Of a stretch of DNA of 64,000 nucleotides, positions 1 to 13,080 are shown one piece after another. The notes beneath the pieces are model-generated. The model saw nothing but the letters and a program-made list of their open reading frames with translations, made no database searches and was not told the DNA's origin. Each line of letters starts with the position of its first letter. Within the stretch, counting starts at the first letter, position 1. Origin of the DNA: Mycteria americana (lineage: Eukaryota; Chordata; Aves; Ciconiiformes; Ciconiidae); NCBI RefSeq assembly GCF_035582795.1, contig NC_134367.1, positions 88,767,062 through 88,831,061 on the forward strand, in the 5' to 3' direction. The position numbers and the translations under genes are program-made.

Positions 1-3000
1 AATAAAATTCTGCAATTACCAGCATACAGTGATTTCTCCCACAGAACCTTATCTGTGTCCTGGTCTCACTTAATTGAAGTCAATGAGAAAATGCCAGTTG
101 AGGCTAGTTAGGAGGATCAAGTCTGTAATGCATGAGCAAAATCAAGGAGTATAAAGCTTAGTGGAGAGAGGGACAGAATTTTAAACAAATGTCTTCTCTT
201 CGGAGGTTTTGTGACCAGGGAAGTTTTCCCCACGTGGTCCTGAGAGGGTCACGGCTGCCTTAAGAGTTAGAAAGAAACAGCTGAGGAGAAAGCTGGCTGC
301 CGATGGAGGGAGGGGAAGCCATCTATTGCCAGGTTTAGTCCAGATCTTTGCCTTTATTTAGAACGTTCCTCTGTCTTTGGCAAATAATTGGGTTATCGGT
401 GGTACAGTGCACCTTACACTTTGACTGTGTTACTTGGAGCACCCTCCTGTGCCCCTCGCTACCATGCAGACTTCACAGTGTGATTTGCTGGATGGCTTCC
501 CTACTGTATCAATCACCCGATTTGTAGCTGAGATAGCCCTCCGTCTTTTCAGTCTGTAAGAGAGTGGCTGAAGCACAAGGAAATTGTTTTAGTGTCAACA
601 ACAAAAGTACTCCACTAGACTAGACTGTTGGCTACTCTCATTGCCAAATGCTACCCTTGATCCATTACGTGTCAGAAAGTACCTGCATTTTCCTGAAACC
701 AAGCTGTGACATGAAATCAAAGAATTAGCATGAAAGTTCAGAAAACGAAGACAGATTGGGGTTGCAATAACAAGGACCTCCTCAGATCTGATAAGTATGT
801 TCTTGTTAATAATGAAATATAACGAGGTACTAAAATATTAATGGAGCATTCATTAATAGTCTTCAGAACTGAAGGACAGATTGCCTTGAAGACACTTCAG
901 TTACCTTACACTAGTTTGGCTGGTTTAACTGGATATAGATATGCTTTGCACGAGGCAAAGCTCACAAAAGATAATGCTGAATCTGTCCCTTCATACATAC
1001 CTATTGTATACAGGAATCTGGTATGAAATAAGAGGAATGGCTACAGTAAGATTTTTCTGCCAAATTTGTTAGCAATCTGTTTAGTAAAACTTCACGATAA
1101 CACAAATCTGATCAGTTATCGACCTCTTTATAACTTTATTTACCATGAGCTGAAGGAAAAAAAATGTGCATTAGCAAAGAATGGCAAGTTGTAACTAAGT
1201 GCGGGAGACAAAAGTATTCACCCATCCTCTCCTAATGCCAAGATTTGAACAGGGTGCTCCTGAGCAGATGGTTTAACAGACTAAAGCATTAGTTTGCTGA
1301 TCCTCCATGCTTGCTAATTAATTCTTCAGTTTACTAGGATTTAAGATGATTGTTAAAAACAAGGCTTCTCTTAAAATAAACTTTAGGTAAATGTTGTAAA
1401 ATGGTGGTTAAGATGATAATGGCTGTAACAAGAACGCTGTGTATGTTCTAGAAAAGATATTCATTATCTTAATGTCCTAAGTACCATCCTTAACAATTCT
1501 GTCTCTGAAATTTTCTTCTTCTAAGAATTTGCTTTTGTTTTCCTAGCTAATTAATCCTCTGACTTCCTGTTGACACTCTTGGGTCAAGATTATGTTTTTG
1601 ACTTCTGTGAGAAAGGGAAGGATTTAATATTTTGTAACAAAATTGTCCCCTCCCCCTGCATTGTTTTAAGCCCATTATCATGCAAAATGTAAAAATTGAA
1701 ATATCTCCTTTATTGTTTTTAAAGGCATTGTCATTCTAAACAGTCAGTATTCCATGTAGTAATTTTTTTCACGTTAACATTAAAATGATGAATGCTCATT
1801 AAGTATATTAAAATGCAGTATTGTAGAGTAGCTTGCTGCCTATTAGATTTAGACAGCCAGCAAATAATTAATTTATTTCAGATTACATTTTTATAGCAGC
1901 TTTATAAACTGGACACCAGTTTGAAGACAGCAGAACTCCACCCAACAGAAGTTATGGAATTTATACCACAGAAATGTAAAAAAGAGTCAAGCAAAAAATA
2001 TTATGATGCAATAACATTTTACAAACAAAGTAGGAAGTAGGAAGAAAACAAAATAGCACTAGGAAAACAAGGTCTTCACTTACTAAAGCTGAGGCATAAA
2101 TTTTGAAGCCCCATTCGTTGCTGCTTGCAAAGGGGTGATCCATGCTGATATTAGTGGACTTTGAAAATGTGAGTGGACTCTGGGAATGTATCTCCAGTCA
2201 GCTCATGATGGCCTAAACGAAGCTCCTCTTCCATGGTCTTGCTTTGCCACAGGAGGCACTGTGAAATTTGGCCTTTGATTTTCGTGTCCTGTTTTGTCAC
2301 ATGTGCGTTTGTATGCGTTTTGTGATATCTTCCTTCAGGTAGAGGTTTGGATTTACTGGTTAGAATTCAGAGTTTTACGTTATCTCTGTAACTGTTCCTT
2401 CTGTGAAAAACATTATTGGTTGGTTGTTATGTTAAAAACTTGGCAATTCCCCTTTCAGAACAACAGATAAGAATTCTTATTACTATTGTAAGGAATTCAT
2501 AACTTGCCTCATTCTATAATCTATCCATCTTGTAAACTAAGAAAAAGCTATTATTATAGATGATTCAAGGGTGAACTTCTTAGTAAGCTGTCAGTATGTT
2601 GTCTTCATAGAACCAGTCTTCAGCTCCTTTCAAAAAGTGATTTTCTTATCCAAAATAACTGCAAGGAATTTTGAAATAGTTTTAATAGATCCTTAACAGG
2701 GAACCTACACTGAGGCCACTGAGAATACAACATATTTATTTACATGACATCTGGATTGAAATGAAAGTAACACAATAAGCTGCTTGGAGTGAATTAATGC
2801 TAGTAAACATGAAGTATTAATTTTAATAATTTTAGATAGGTGGGTTATTACCATGTTAATTAAAGCAGTACTAGAATACTATGTCCATTTAGTGCTCCCA
2901 TTTTAAAAGCTGCTGAGACAATTAAAAAGAATTTAAAAATTAATGATTTTATGTTGAAATTTTACTTTATAGTGAGAGATTACAGTCTGATCTCTTTAAG

Positions 3001-3070
3001 AAAGGAAGAATTAAGATTTTTGTACCAGGTAAAATGCTTTTTCTGTGTAATAAATTATGGTAGAGTAATT

Positions 3071-3092
3071 AGAGTACTCCATGGAGTACTCT
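3071..3092. repeat. Perfect 22-bp palindrome
   Basis: The 11-base arm agagtactcca is followed without any spacer by its exact reverse complement tggagtactct, centred on CCATGG. Outside the palindrome the symmetry goes on imperfectly: AATT lies to the left and, after two extra bases, AATT to the right. A 22-bp spacer-free palindrome is rare by chance in 64 kb. It could be a dimeric transcription-factor site, a decayed transposon terminus, or a chance event in AT-rich DNA. Function is unknown. Confidence 0.9.
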
Positions 3093-6000
3093 ATAATTCA
3101 ATATATAAAGGCAAAGGTCTTTTTTATAGGTCTTTGGGAAGATCTGGTGAATGAAAACTGAAAGCAGACAAACTTAAAATGGAAGTATAGCTTTAGCAGT
3201 GAGGAGTATTAAATTTTGGAACAATATTAAATTGGAACAATTTAAGCAATATATGCTAGATTCTGTTACTTTAGATCACAATTAAATACCCTTGTTCAGC
3301 TCACCTGAAATTACAGTCTTGATTAAGGAATTAGGAAAATTCTGGGGTTTGCATTAACTTGGCAGTCCAGACTGATGATCACAGTAATCTTTTCTGGTCC
3401 TAAAACCTGAGCTTGTGAACAGTTAGGTTTTTTTCCTTTGAACCCCAGTATAGTGATCTGGAGACAAATATTGGCTGTTAAACACAGACAAATATAAATC
3501 AAAAAATAAGATGTCCCATGAGTAGTGGAACTGAAGAAACTGGGATTCTTTATAGATTAATTCTGTCCTATTTCCCACATCGTTACACTTCTTGACTCCA
3601 GCTGCCTTGCATGTCCCTAAAATCTCACCTTTTCAAGAATACACTGTCCTCCCTATGTGCCCGAGACCACTGTGAGTCCTCCAGCTAATATTTCAGACTT
3701 TGCCATATAGAAGACACTAACAGTAGAGAGCTCCTTCAGTGGAGGAGCCAGTTTTCTCAGTGGCCAGTTTTCATGAGAATTTAAGGAATTTACTCTCTCT
3801 CAGACTTTCATCTCTCTTTGAAACTTGTTTGGAAGAAGGAACATAGATAAAAAGTTATTGGAAGAGAAAGGACAGGCAGGGAGGCAGATGGGCATAAAGA
3901 CAGACAGTGCAAGAATTTCCTTAGTTACCAGGCTGAAAATGATCAGAAAAGTTGTCCTTATATATGTACTCGACTTACCATAAATTTTAATGAAAACTTC
4001 AAGAGGCTGAGACTGCTTACATAAATATCGATTCTAGGAAAGATCCTATGCTTCTACCCTATGCTTTACACTAGTATATGACAGTACTGGAGTATTAAAT
4101 GTCATTTTACTCACAAACCAAATCCAGTCTTTTCTGAGTTGAACAAGACAGCTCTTTACTGCACGTAGCAATGCTACACAACAGTTTTTTTGGGGGGGAA
4201 GAATAGAAGAAGGTTATACTTAGAACTCTGAGAATATTTAGGGAGTCAAAATCTGATTGCTAACCTTGTAACTTGATCTACAAACCTGAAATGCACATAC
4301 GGTTGATATTTTTCTATTACATAGCATTTGTTTCTGGAAGTCTTTTCACTTTTGTCCCTTTTTGATCTGGAAAACATTTTTGGCAAGTAAGCTGAAATTT
4401 CAAATGAACATGAAACATTTAATTCCTTTCACTAGCCAACAGGGCTGGCTGTCAGTAGGTGCTCCAACTATAATATCTTCTTATGAATCATTAGTATGAG
4501 ATTGTAATTATAGTAAAGTCTTTTTACTTTTTAACACACCAAAAAGAAAGATATTGTGAGTTGAGAAAGTGCTTTGTACCATATTTTTCATTGGGGTTAT
4601 CTATTTGACAGTGACTTTTTAATCACAGCTAATCATAAATGATTCATCAGATGTTTAAAACCCTACAGAAATGTTTAAATAACTCATGGCTCTTACTGCA
4701 TAGTAGTACTTTAAAAGGTTACGTTCATCTTAAAACAGAAGAGTAAATGCACTTAACTGTTGGTTTTTTATCTTCCTGAAGCAAGTTATAAGCGGATTCC
4801 TTTGAATCATCTACGAAACATAGCACTACTAACAGACATCACCTGGGCTATAGTTTTACAGAATTTTTATCATTCGTCTTGTTTTCAGGTTATTTATTCC
4901 TCACTATCCTTCATTTGTGCAAATCAATTCTAAGCAAATGAGCCTGCCACTCCCACAGCTTTTTATTTCCCACTTTCCAGTTGTGAACAAAGCTAGAAAA
5001 ACTTTCCAAATTATACTAAAGGCCTGGGCTTAGTTCTGCATAGGCTATAGGTGAAAACTCGAATAGTTTTTTCCACTGTCCCAGTCCTTGCAACCATTGG
5101 TAGGTTTATTTGTTTCAAAAGGGTTGTAATTAAGAATTACTGTAATAACTCTTGAGCCTGGCTATAGGGGTACAGATAATCATGGGAATAAGATGAAAAT
5201 GGATTTCAGATCTCCACTCTTGATTAAACTTTCCAACTGCACATTTAGAAGTCCAAGTTATACTAGTTATAAGGTGAATTCCCTGAGAGTTTCTGTGTTG
5301 TTAATGGAGTCCTGGCCTGAACCACCTTCTAGAAGAACCTGCCTGTCTCCATTCGCTTTGTGGGTGGTCTCAGCAGATTTGCTTTTTAATTCAGAAATGT
5401 AATTTGGGTGTCTAAAGTTACACATGGTGAATATTGTCTTACTTCTACTTGTCAATTCCACAGCAATTTCTTCAATTTTTAAGGAATAATTTGATAATAG
5501 AGAGTGCTGATACAGAAGGAAAGAATGTTTTAGTGTTGTGCTAATTACCATCTTGATTTGGTTCTTAGATTATATTGCACGAAAATAAATGTCCTTTGTT
5601 TCTTGTAGTGCAAAAGAAAAAAGTTGATTGTTAGAGAACAGCCCTATCCTGACAAAAAACCATTGTCACTTCAGGTTAGAAGAAGTGATAAACCCTTTAT
5701 TCTTAACCCCTTTCAGTATTTCCCACGGTGTGTGAGATGCTTCCCAAATGTTTAATAAACATGTGCTCCAAAGAAATTAAAATCTTGCAGCAATTGAATG
5801 GAAAGAAGTCAGAAAACTGGGAATGATGGTAAACAATGTTTGTACAGGTCCACAAGACAGAAAGCAGTTTTTCATAAGACATAAATTTGAACTAACTGGG
5901 CCTTTAGATGAGTTTGTGCAAACTGTAAAGTTGATACGGATATATTTTCAGCTCAGAAACAAAATGTGACAGATAATTGTTGAATTCAATACTATAGGGT

Positions 6001-8228
6001 TTTTTCCCTTGGAGGGGGTGAGGAAGCATTTATTTGTGTTTCTCTTCCCTGCGTAGCTACAAATTTTGACAATGTTTGTAGAAACATAATACTTTTGAGA
6101 TTTCTATATCCCTGCCAAATGTGACTGGAATTGGATAATGGATTCAAAAGTTATTAGGAAGAACTGGAAGATGAACAGACAATGACAACATAAGACAACT
6201 TGATAAGCTTATGAAACCAGGCTAAAACCTCTGAAATTTTGATCCTCAAGTTTGGAGGGCAGTGGAGCAGCAGAGCTCTTCACAGTGCCACTTTATACTT
6301 GTAAGCACCATTGTCTTCTCTGCATCTGGCTTCTCAAACAGTAAATGAAGTGCAGACATAAGTTTCCCCAGCTTCAGCACACAGAACCACATGGAACATC
6401 TGGTAACAATATTTTTAATTTCCTAGGCGTGGAGCAGCACAAGCTTTATCAGTAACATTCAGTGTCTTTTTATCTTCTACTGGAAATCTGTTTTATTTTA
6501 TAAACAAGGAAGTATATCATAACCTAAGAGATTTCTCCAGGAAGCAACAAAAAAGTAGACGTAGCTGTTGCTGCTGGCACTAAAAAGGTACAGATGCAAA
6601 CACCTGAGCTTTGTCTTAACAATCTCAAATAATACTGACTTAAATCTTTACCTTGCAACCCAGGAAACTGAATTGCATCATCATCTAAGTATAATCTGTG
6701 AGCAGTACTTCTCAACGCTCAAACTAAGTCCAAGTCTTAATTTATGTCCATTATCTGGGATAGGAGATTCATTGGGAAGTCAAATGAGTAACTCTGCAAT
6801 AAGATTTCAACACTTCTCTGTGGTGATTTTGCAATTATTTTAGTCCATGTCTCCCTTTCACAGTTAAGTGGCTAATGAACTTGCTGATCGCCAGCCTTCC
6901 TTTTTTAAATATCCCTACAGCTATGGGAAAGATGTCCCTGGCTGAAAGGGACCAATTCTTTGGTGGATTCATCTCCTGTCCACGAGGTGTGCTCCTGAAG
7001 CTACAGCAATCCCCAGAGAGGGATTATAGTGTTCTATTTTGTTCACTTTTTTGAAGCTCCAGGTACTTTTTGAACCCCTATACATTTACAAAACTACATT
7101 TCATTTGTGGTACCAAATTCAGTAGTCCATTGTAAAGATCATCAACATAACATATGCAGTGGAGAAAGTGATCTAAGAAGTACTCGTAAAGGCAGTAAAA
7201 TTTTTTGGAACTGCTAAAATCAACAAGAAGAATATTCTTAAATCTCAGTTTCAAGCTCATGTGCTTGGTGTAGGCATGCTTGCAAGAAGTCTTTGGTGTA
7301 GTCTTTACTAGTATTTTAAATTCTGTATTTAAGAAGCCATTCTTCAAATAGATCATATAAGTTTGTTTCACTGCCTTCTGAAAATCTTGTAATTCTTGTT
7401 TTCTGTGTCTCCAATTATAATGAATGTTCTTTTAATTGCACTTTGGCCTGATTATGCTTACTCTCATAATGAACTCTTGTGTCTTCCAGTCCAGAAATGT
7501 CTTTCCACTTTGTTAACTGCTCTTCTTGATGAAGTACCTAGAGAATTGCTTGTTGATTAAATTCATTCTTCCTTTATACAGTCTCTTGAATCAGGTGTCC
7601 AAAACAGTAATTAAATGAGAAAGAACTTCTGAAGAAATATTTTTAGTAATTTTTTTTTTCTCCTGTAAAATCATTCCTTTTGGTCACAACTCTATCACTA
7701 ATTTGTGATTATATGTATACATGTTTTTTCTTAAATCATAATTCTGGTAAAAATACCTTCATATTACTTTGTAATTTGAAGTATTTCCTGACATTTTAAT
7801 GTTGACGTACTGCATTGTCTTCAGTAGTCCTGATCTTCACTGGTTCAAGAACTATGCCTTGTCTGTTTGTATGTGAGCTTAATATAATTTAGAAAACACA
7901 GTAAGAAGTGAAGAAGGCATTCTAAATAAATTATCTCTCAGGGGTTATGGTAGGGAGACTTTACTAATAAATTCTCCCTGAAATTTGAGGTAGTGGAGTA
8001 GTACAAGTTTAATTTATACCATGTTATTCATTTTAATTATGTTAGTGGCTAAGAAAAATCAAATTAAAGGTGGGTTAAAAAAAAATGCCATTTAGTTATC
8101 CATGAAAAAGACATCAATTGCCCAGCAGAGCAAGCTTTTCTGAGCAACTTGATCATTCTTCCTGAGCTCTGATACAGAGAATGGCATGGAAGTGCAGACT
8201 GATAGCTCAGTCAACATTCACATTCAGT

Positions 8229-8272
8229 CCTTAGATTCCTCATTAAGGCTCCTTAGACTCTTCATTAAGGCT
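8229..8272. repeat. 22-bp tandem duplication, two copies
   Basis: Two adjacent 22-base units run 8229-8250 and 8251-8272. Both start with ccttaga and end in cattaaggct, and they differ at only two positions, both C/T transitions. This looks like a local replication-slippage duplication that has since picked up two substitutions. No further units are present on either side. Confidence 0.9.
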
Positions 8273-11200
8273 GCAAGATTGCCAGCTGGCTAGATGTTTA
8301 GATGCATATTTCCACAATAAGACCACCATAGCTTATAGGAAATATGCATGACATGTTGAGCAACTTGGACTACTACTGGTCTGTTCAAAGCTTGAACTGG
8401 TGTTTCACAGTATCAGCTCCTGCAGCTCAGAGCTGTTATATAGAAATGTATATGTAATCTCTGCTATCCCGAATTTATGTCATGCTACAACTTTGGACAA
8501 TAAATCTGAAAAGAAAAAATAATCACCACACCACCCTTTCATATAAAAGTTAGTACTAAAGGAGAATGGAAAATAAGTGCAATGCCTCAATTTTCAGGAC
8601 AAATGCTCATGACATTTCTTCTGTTACATTTCTTCTGAGTACAAAAGCCACTGCCAAGTTAAAAAATGTTAGGGGACATATGCAAAGAAAGAACAGCAAT
8701 GTTTATTAATAACGAACATACTGATAGCTCAGGGCTCAGCAAGAACTTTATATTATTCAGCTTGTCTGGCAAACCTCAGCAACCTTGTTTTCCAGGAATT
8801 CAACATCCGCGAAAAATCCTTCCCAAATATTTTAAATCACAAGGATGATATTTTACATTTCTGGGGTTGCTTATCTTCAATTAGCTTGCTTTCTCTTTTG
8901 TACTTCCTAGAATCTAAATGTGATGTAAATAGAGGTATATATTTAAATCAAAGTTCTCTTTTCCAAGACTGATCCTATTCCTTTGGAGTTTAAATCTTAG
9001 CTTTTAAATAAATAATTTTTTCATCTATAGTTAATTGAAGATGTTAATATAAAACATTAATACTTCTAATTAGTAATAATATGTTGCGAAGTCCAGTCCC
9101 ATGTTTCAGGACCTTGGAGAGCACCCGTGGTTCTACCATGCGCTCATTGCGCATCAGACCAAAAAAACTCCCAAGAAGGCTACGGCAAAGTGATTATTTT
9201 TAAATGAGATTGTTAATAATCTCTGGAGTCTTGAAACATTTTGAGATCCATCTCTTGAAAGAAAATCTGTTAAATTACTTCCAGAATATCATACATGAAA
9301 TCCCATTTTGCACGTTCTGGATAATCTGCTGACTTCACCTGTTTGGTCAGTTGAAAGAAATGTGAAATAATTTTCTCATAGTAAGGATTTATTGACACTT
9401 CCCAGTTTAGTGTGAAGACCACTGGCTGTGACTTAGTCTGATTGTGAAAGAAATATGGGACAAGCCTTATTTTGATAAAATCACAGCATAGACTTCACAG
9501 GAAGATTCTGTTTCAATAAAGAAAATAGATTCAGCAGAAATGAAGCAACAGCCCTGCCTATTGAGGCAGATCTGGGCTAATTTGGCCTTCATTTCAGAAA
9601 TGGCCAAGAAGACATCTGTATTTATATATGCACACTATTTTACATCCATAGCAGTCTGTCTTTTCATTCTCATGCAACAACCACTTTTCTAAATGAACAA
9701 CAGGAGAATTTTCAGAAAACATTAGCTGCAGTCTAGACTTTTTTGTTTGTTTCCACTATTGTAAGGCTTGTTTCAGACTGAAAAGAGGCTGGCAGAGGGG
9801 GAAAGCAGCAGCATTCACTCTATGGCAGAGAGGTAAAGCAGCTTGTTTTGATACTATCTAGGTCGAGTGAGGGATGTCTCTGTTGTAGTCTCTAGGCATC
9901 TAGCACATTTAAGATTCATCAGATTTTTGAGGTAGAGTGGAACCTGCAGAAGACCTCTGCTTTTCTAGAGTGGCAGCATACCAGGGGCATCTAAAATGGC
10001 ATAGGTATCTACAGTATCTGAATACCATCCTTGAAGGTTCATGGCAAACAGATACTCTTTTTCAAAAATAAAAGGGGGGAAAATGCATTTGTACACAATC
10101 AGGAATCTGTGTTACTTTGAAGATGTGCCATATACAATTCATTTAGGGCTTGTAAACATTGTATGTTGTAATAAGTGTTTATTTAAATCACTGCAGCTAT
10201 AGCAGATATATCATACCTAACCCATATTTCAGAATGAGTGGCTTTTTTTTCTTCTTGATTTCTGTCACATTAGAAGAGTCTTATTCTGAAACACCATTTC
10301 TCTTTTTTTTTTTAATGTGTACTGAGGTAAGAAGTAGTTTAACTATATTGCCTTAACTGATGAAACTCACGCCTGTACACAAATCTTTAGATTGTTGTTT
10401 TTTCTGGGGACAGTGGGAAACACTGTCCTGTGGTTTGGTCCAGGATCTGGATGCCAAACTCATGGTTATGAGCAGACCAGAATCAGAGATCAAGCTAGGT
10501 TCAGACAGCTAAATCAGAAAGCCTGAGATCATACCAAGTTCATGAAGCAAAGATCAGTAAGCCACAACAGGGAAACTATAGGTCATGTCATAGTATAGTC
10601 AGAGAGAAACTGATATCAAAACCCAAAGTAGGGTTAAGCAAGACAGCTGATGATCTGAAAGATGGCTCTGGATAGTCTATAACTGAGGGACATCTTGCGT
10701 AGAATAGAGGCTGTGAGCAATATTTGTGCCTCTCACATGAAATCAGTGAACAAATTTTCAGGCATTTTTCTTGGGTGTTTGGAAACTATCCTCCAAGGAC
10801 ATGAGAAAGCATCCAAAGGATGGAGAAAGTGGGCTGGAAGACTTTCAGACTGAAAACTGATATTTTTTAGCCATTTCTTTTCTGTTCAATTAACAGTTGC
10901 AATAACAAGCCAAGCAAAATCCTAATGTAGACAACTGCTATCTATGAGACAGTGCTTGTGTCTGTAAAGGCAGCAGCCAATGGCTGCCTGCTTGAAGGAT
11001 GATTCAGTCCCAGGTGCTGAGGGGATGATTCATCCTCAGTTGGGCAATGACTCACTACAACTTTCTGCATCAGTTTGACTCTAGCCCTTAAACATGTATA
11101 CGTAGATGTTTGACATCACATGTTGATACTACGTGTAAGAAAATTCTCTGAACGATAATAAATGGGTAGAAAATGTAAAAATTCCCAGGCAATTCCCCTT

Positions 11201-12719
11201 AACTTGAATCCAGAGAAGGGTGCAGAAGGTTGCTACTAAAGAAGTGGAACTGCAGAACTATGGTGAAAGAATTATTGCAAATGAGGGGGAAAAAAAGAAG
11301 GGTAAATAAAGTTCTGCTTGCTTTTAACCAAACTTAAAGGGTTTGCACAACAATTTCCACCTGAAATTAAAATTACATAAAACTAATCTTTGAATAGTAA
11401 ACCAATGAAAGAATGTAAGTATAAGAACACTGTTGCTATTCTTCACAAAGCATAAAACTCAAGTCAGTTACATCCCATGAAAAAGAAATAAAAATATATT
11501 TGTTGGAGTCCAAAATCCATTGTACCTAGAAGTTTTAAGAGCCTTTTGATTTGCTGAAGCTGCACTTGGAGTTTGTTCTCCTGTGACAATTTGTCAGTTA
11601 AAGGTGTACTGGAAATAACAAGCAAAGACATCTAAAAAACCTGCTGTGTCTACCTGTTAATTATTATTCTTCTGCCTCATTATCTAGCAATCCAAAGTAA
11701 TGAGATGGGTCTCTTACTCAGTAGCCACTGGTTTTAAATGTCATCCTTCCCATTTCCCTGTAACTCGAGGGAACATAGTCAAAAGTAAGTAGACAGATTT
11801 TGTTTCATGTTTCTGTTAGTGTTTAGATGTCAATCTTTCCTTTGTAAGCAGTGTAACATCTCTTGATTTCCCTTTTGGCCTTCCTCCTATGTATTTCTTT
11901 TCTTCACCTTTTTATGTTAGTTCAATGTTCTGATACAGTATATTTTAGATGTGTACTAGTTATTTTTACACATTATCTTTTACTGAATGTGCATGTCTCT
12001 CTGTTTGGAACCATGAAAAAGATTTATTAATATAAACAGCTTCACAACTAGTATGTACTTTATGCATCTGTATGCATATATGTGTATTTACAAATACCCT
12101 TAAAATCTTACGCAAAAATGAATCAGTGTGTAGAACAGCGTGTAAAGTGATGCGCGTATATATACATTGTATATATTGATACATTTGGGTTAGCAGGGAG
12201 TACAACATGGCAGCTGAAATCTTCATAAAGTCCAGCACTTACAGTTGTTGACAAAAAATAAGGTATGTTTTATGATAGTCCTATCATGGAACTACAGCTG
12301 AAAACTGAGGAGGAACTAACACATTCAGACTCAGCTAATACGCAATTGGGAGAAACCCAGCATAACTTTATAGTTAAAATGGAAAAGCAAGCCTTTAATT
12401 TTATTAACTACACCTTGCCTTTTGGTTGGAATCCTTTGTGTAACTGAATTTCAGTATAAACTCCTCTGTGAACATTTGTGAATTTCAAACAAATCTGATA
12501 AGTCATACATCTGTAAAGTTTCTTTAAACTTACCTGCCTGAATATAATGTTGGTGGAAAACACTCATTTTCCCTACTTTTTGTATGTCTGAAAAAACTGG
12601 GACTTACAGTTCTTAGTATTAGTCAAATAAAACTCCACCTTTCCAAATACTTGCTTACAGACCTGTTAGTATTAAGAGTACTCTCTATTCACAAACGTAT
12701 CTGTAAAATGTTTATCTTT

Positions 12720-13080
12720 CGGTAGAGACAAAGGCACAACCCTGCAAAGGATTTCTACTGGTGTTCACTTCACCCCTGAGGTGGGGGCTGTCCCCTGGCT
12801 GCCCACCCCCTGATCCGGAGAGACCCAGAGCCACAGGCTGACTCTCCTCTGGCTTTATCCAGCCTGCCCCATCACTCCGGGCTTGCCTGGCGGTTGCTGG
12901 CCCCTGGCTGATTTTGGTTACTGTCTCTGGACTTGCCCCTGCCTTGCTGAATGGCAAAAGCAGGTTGGCGTGGGGTGCAGGGTCTCCCCGGATGACCACC
13001 CCTGAGTGCTCACCTCCCGCCCAGCCCACGCCTCAGCCGCTCCCCACGCTCATCCTCCTCCCTTTGCCCTAAGTGACCCT
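12720..13080. other. Sharply bounded GC-rich, C-skewed island
   Basis: The sequence changes abruptly from AT-rich to GC-rich near 12720 and back to AT-rich near 13090. The plus strand is strongly C-skewed, with runs such as ccaccccctg and cctcccgccc. About ten CpGs are present, fewer than the high C and G content predicts, so it is not a classical CpG island. A 105-codon open frame lies on the minus strand (12712-13029) but encodes a low-complexity Gly/Pro/Ser-rich peptide that I do not recognise, and such frames are expected in GC-rich DNA. It may be an inserted sequence (retrocopy or decayed element), an exon or UTR of an unidentified transcript, or a local gene-conversion hot spot. I cannot decide between these. 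Confidence 0.55.

Larger units (their letters stand above)
1..12700. other. AT-rich non-coding block without recognisable genes
   Basis: This stretch is AT-rich with very few CpG dinucleotides and holds only short, overlapping open frames in both strands, none resembling a known protein. I see no LINE, SINE or RNA gene in it. The notable items are a perfect palindrome at 3071-3092, a 22-bp tandem duplication at 8229-8272, a small CpG-containing hairpin at 9138-9154 and an oddly repetitive, T-poor segment at about 10430-10700; the first two are listed separately. TAAT-rich pieces, for example around 1840-1930 and 2750-2960, could be conserved regulatory sequence but also fit ordinary AT-rich background. 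Intergenic or intronic DNA is the best description. Confidence 0.7.

Noticed and set aside
9138..9154. Small CpG-containing hairpin atgcgc-tcatt-gcgcat in a GC-richer spot
   Set aside because: Considered as part of a tRNA or small RNA, but there are no A/B boxes, no cloverleaf and no T-run terminator.
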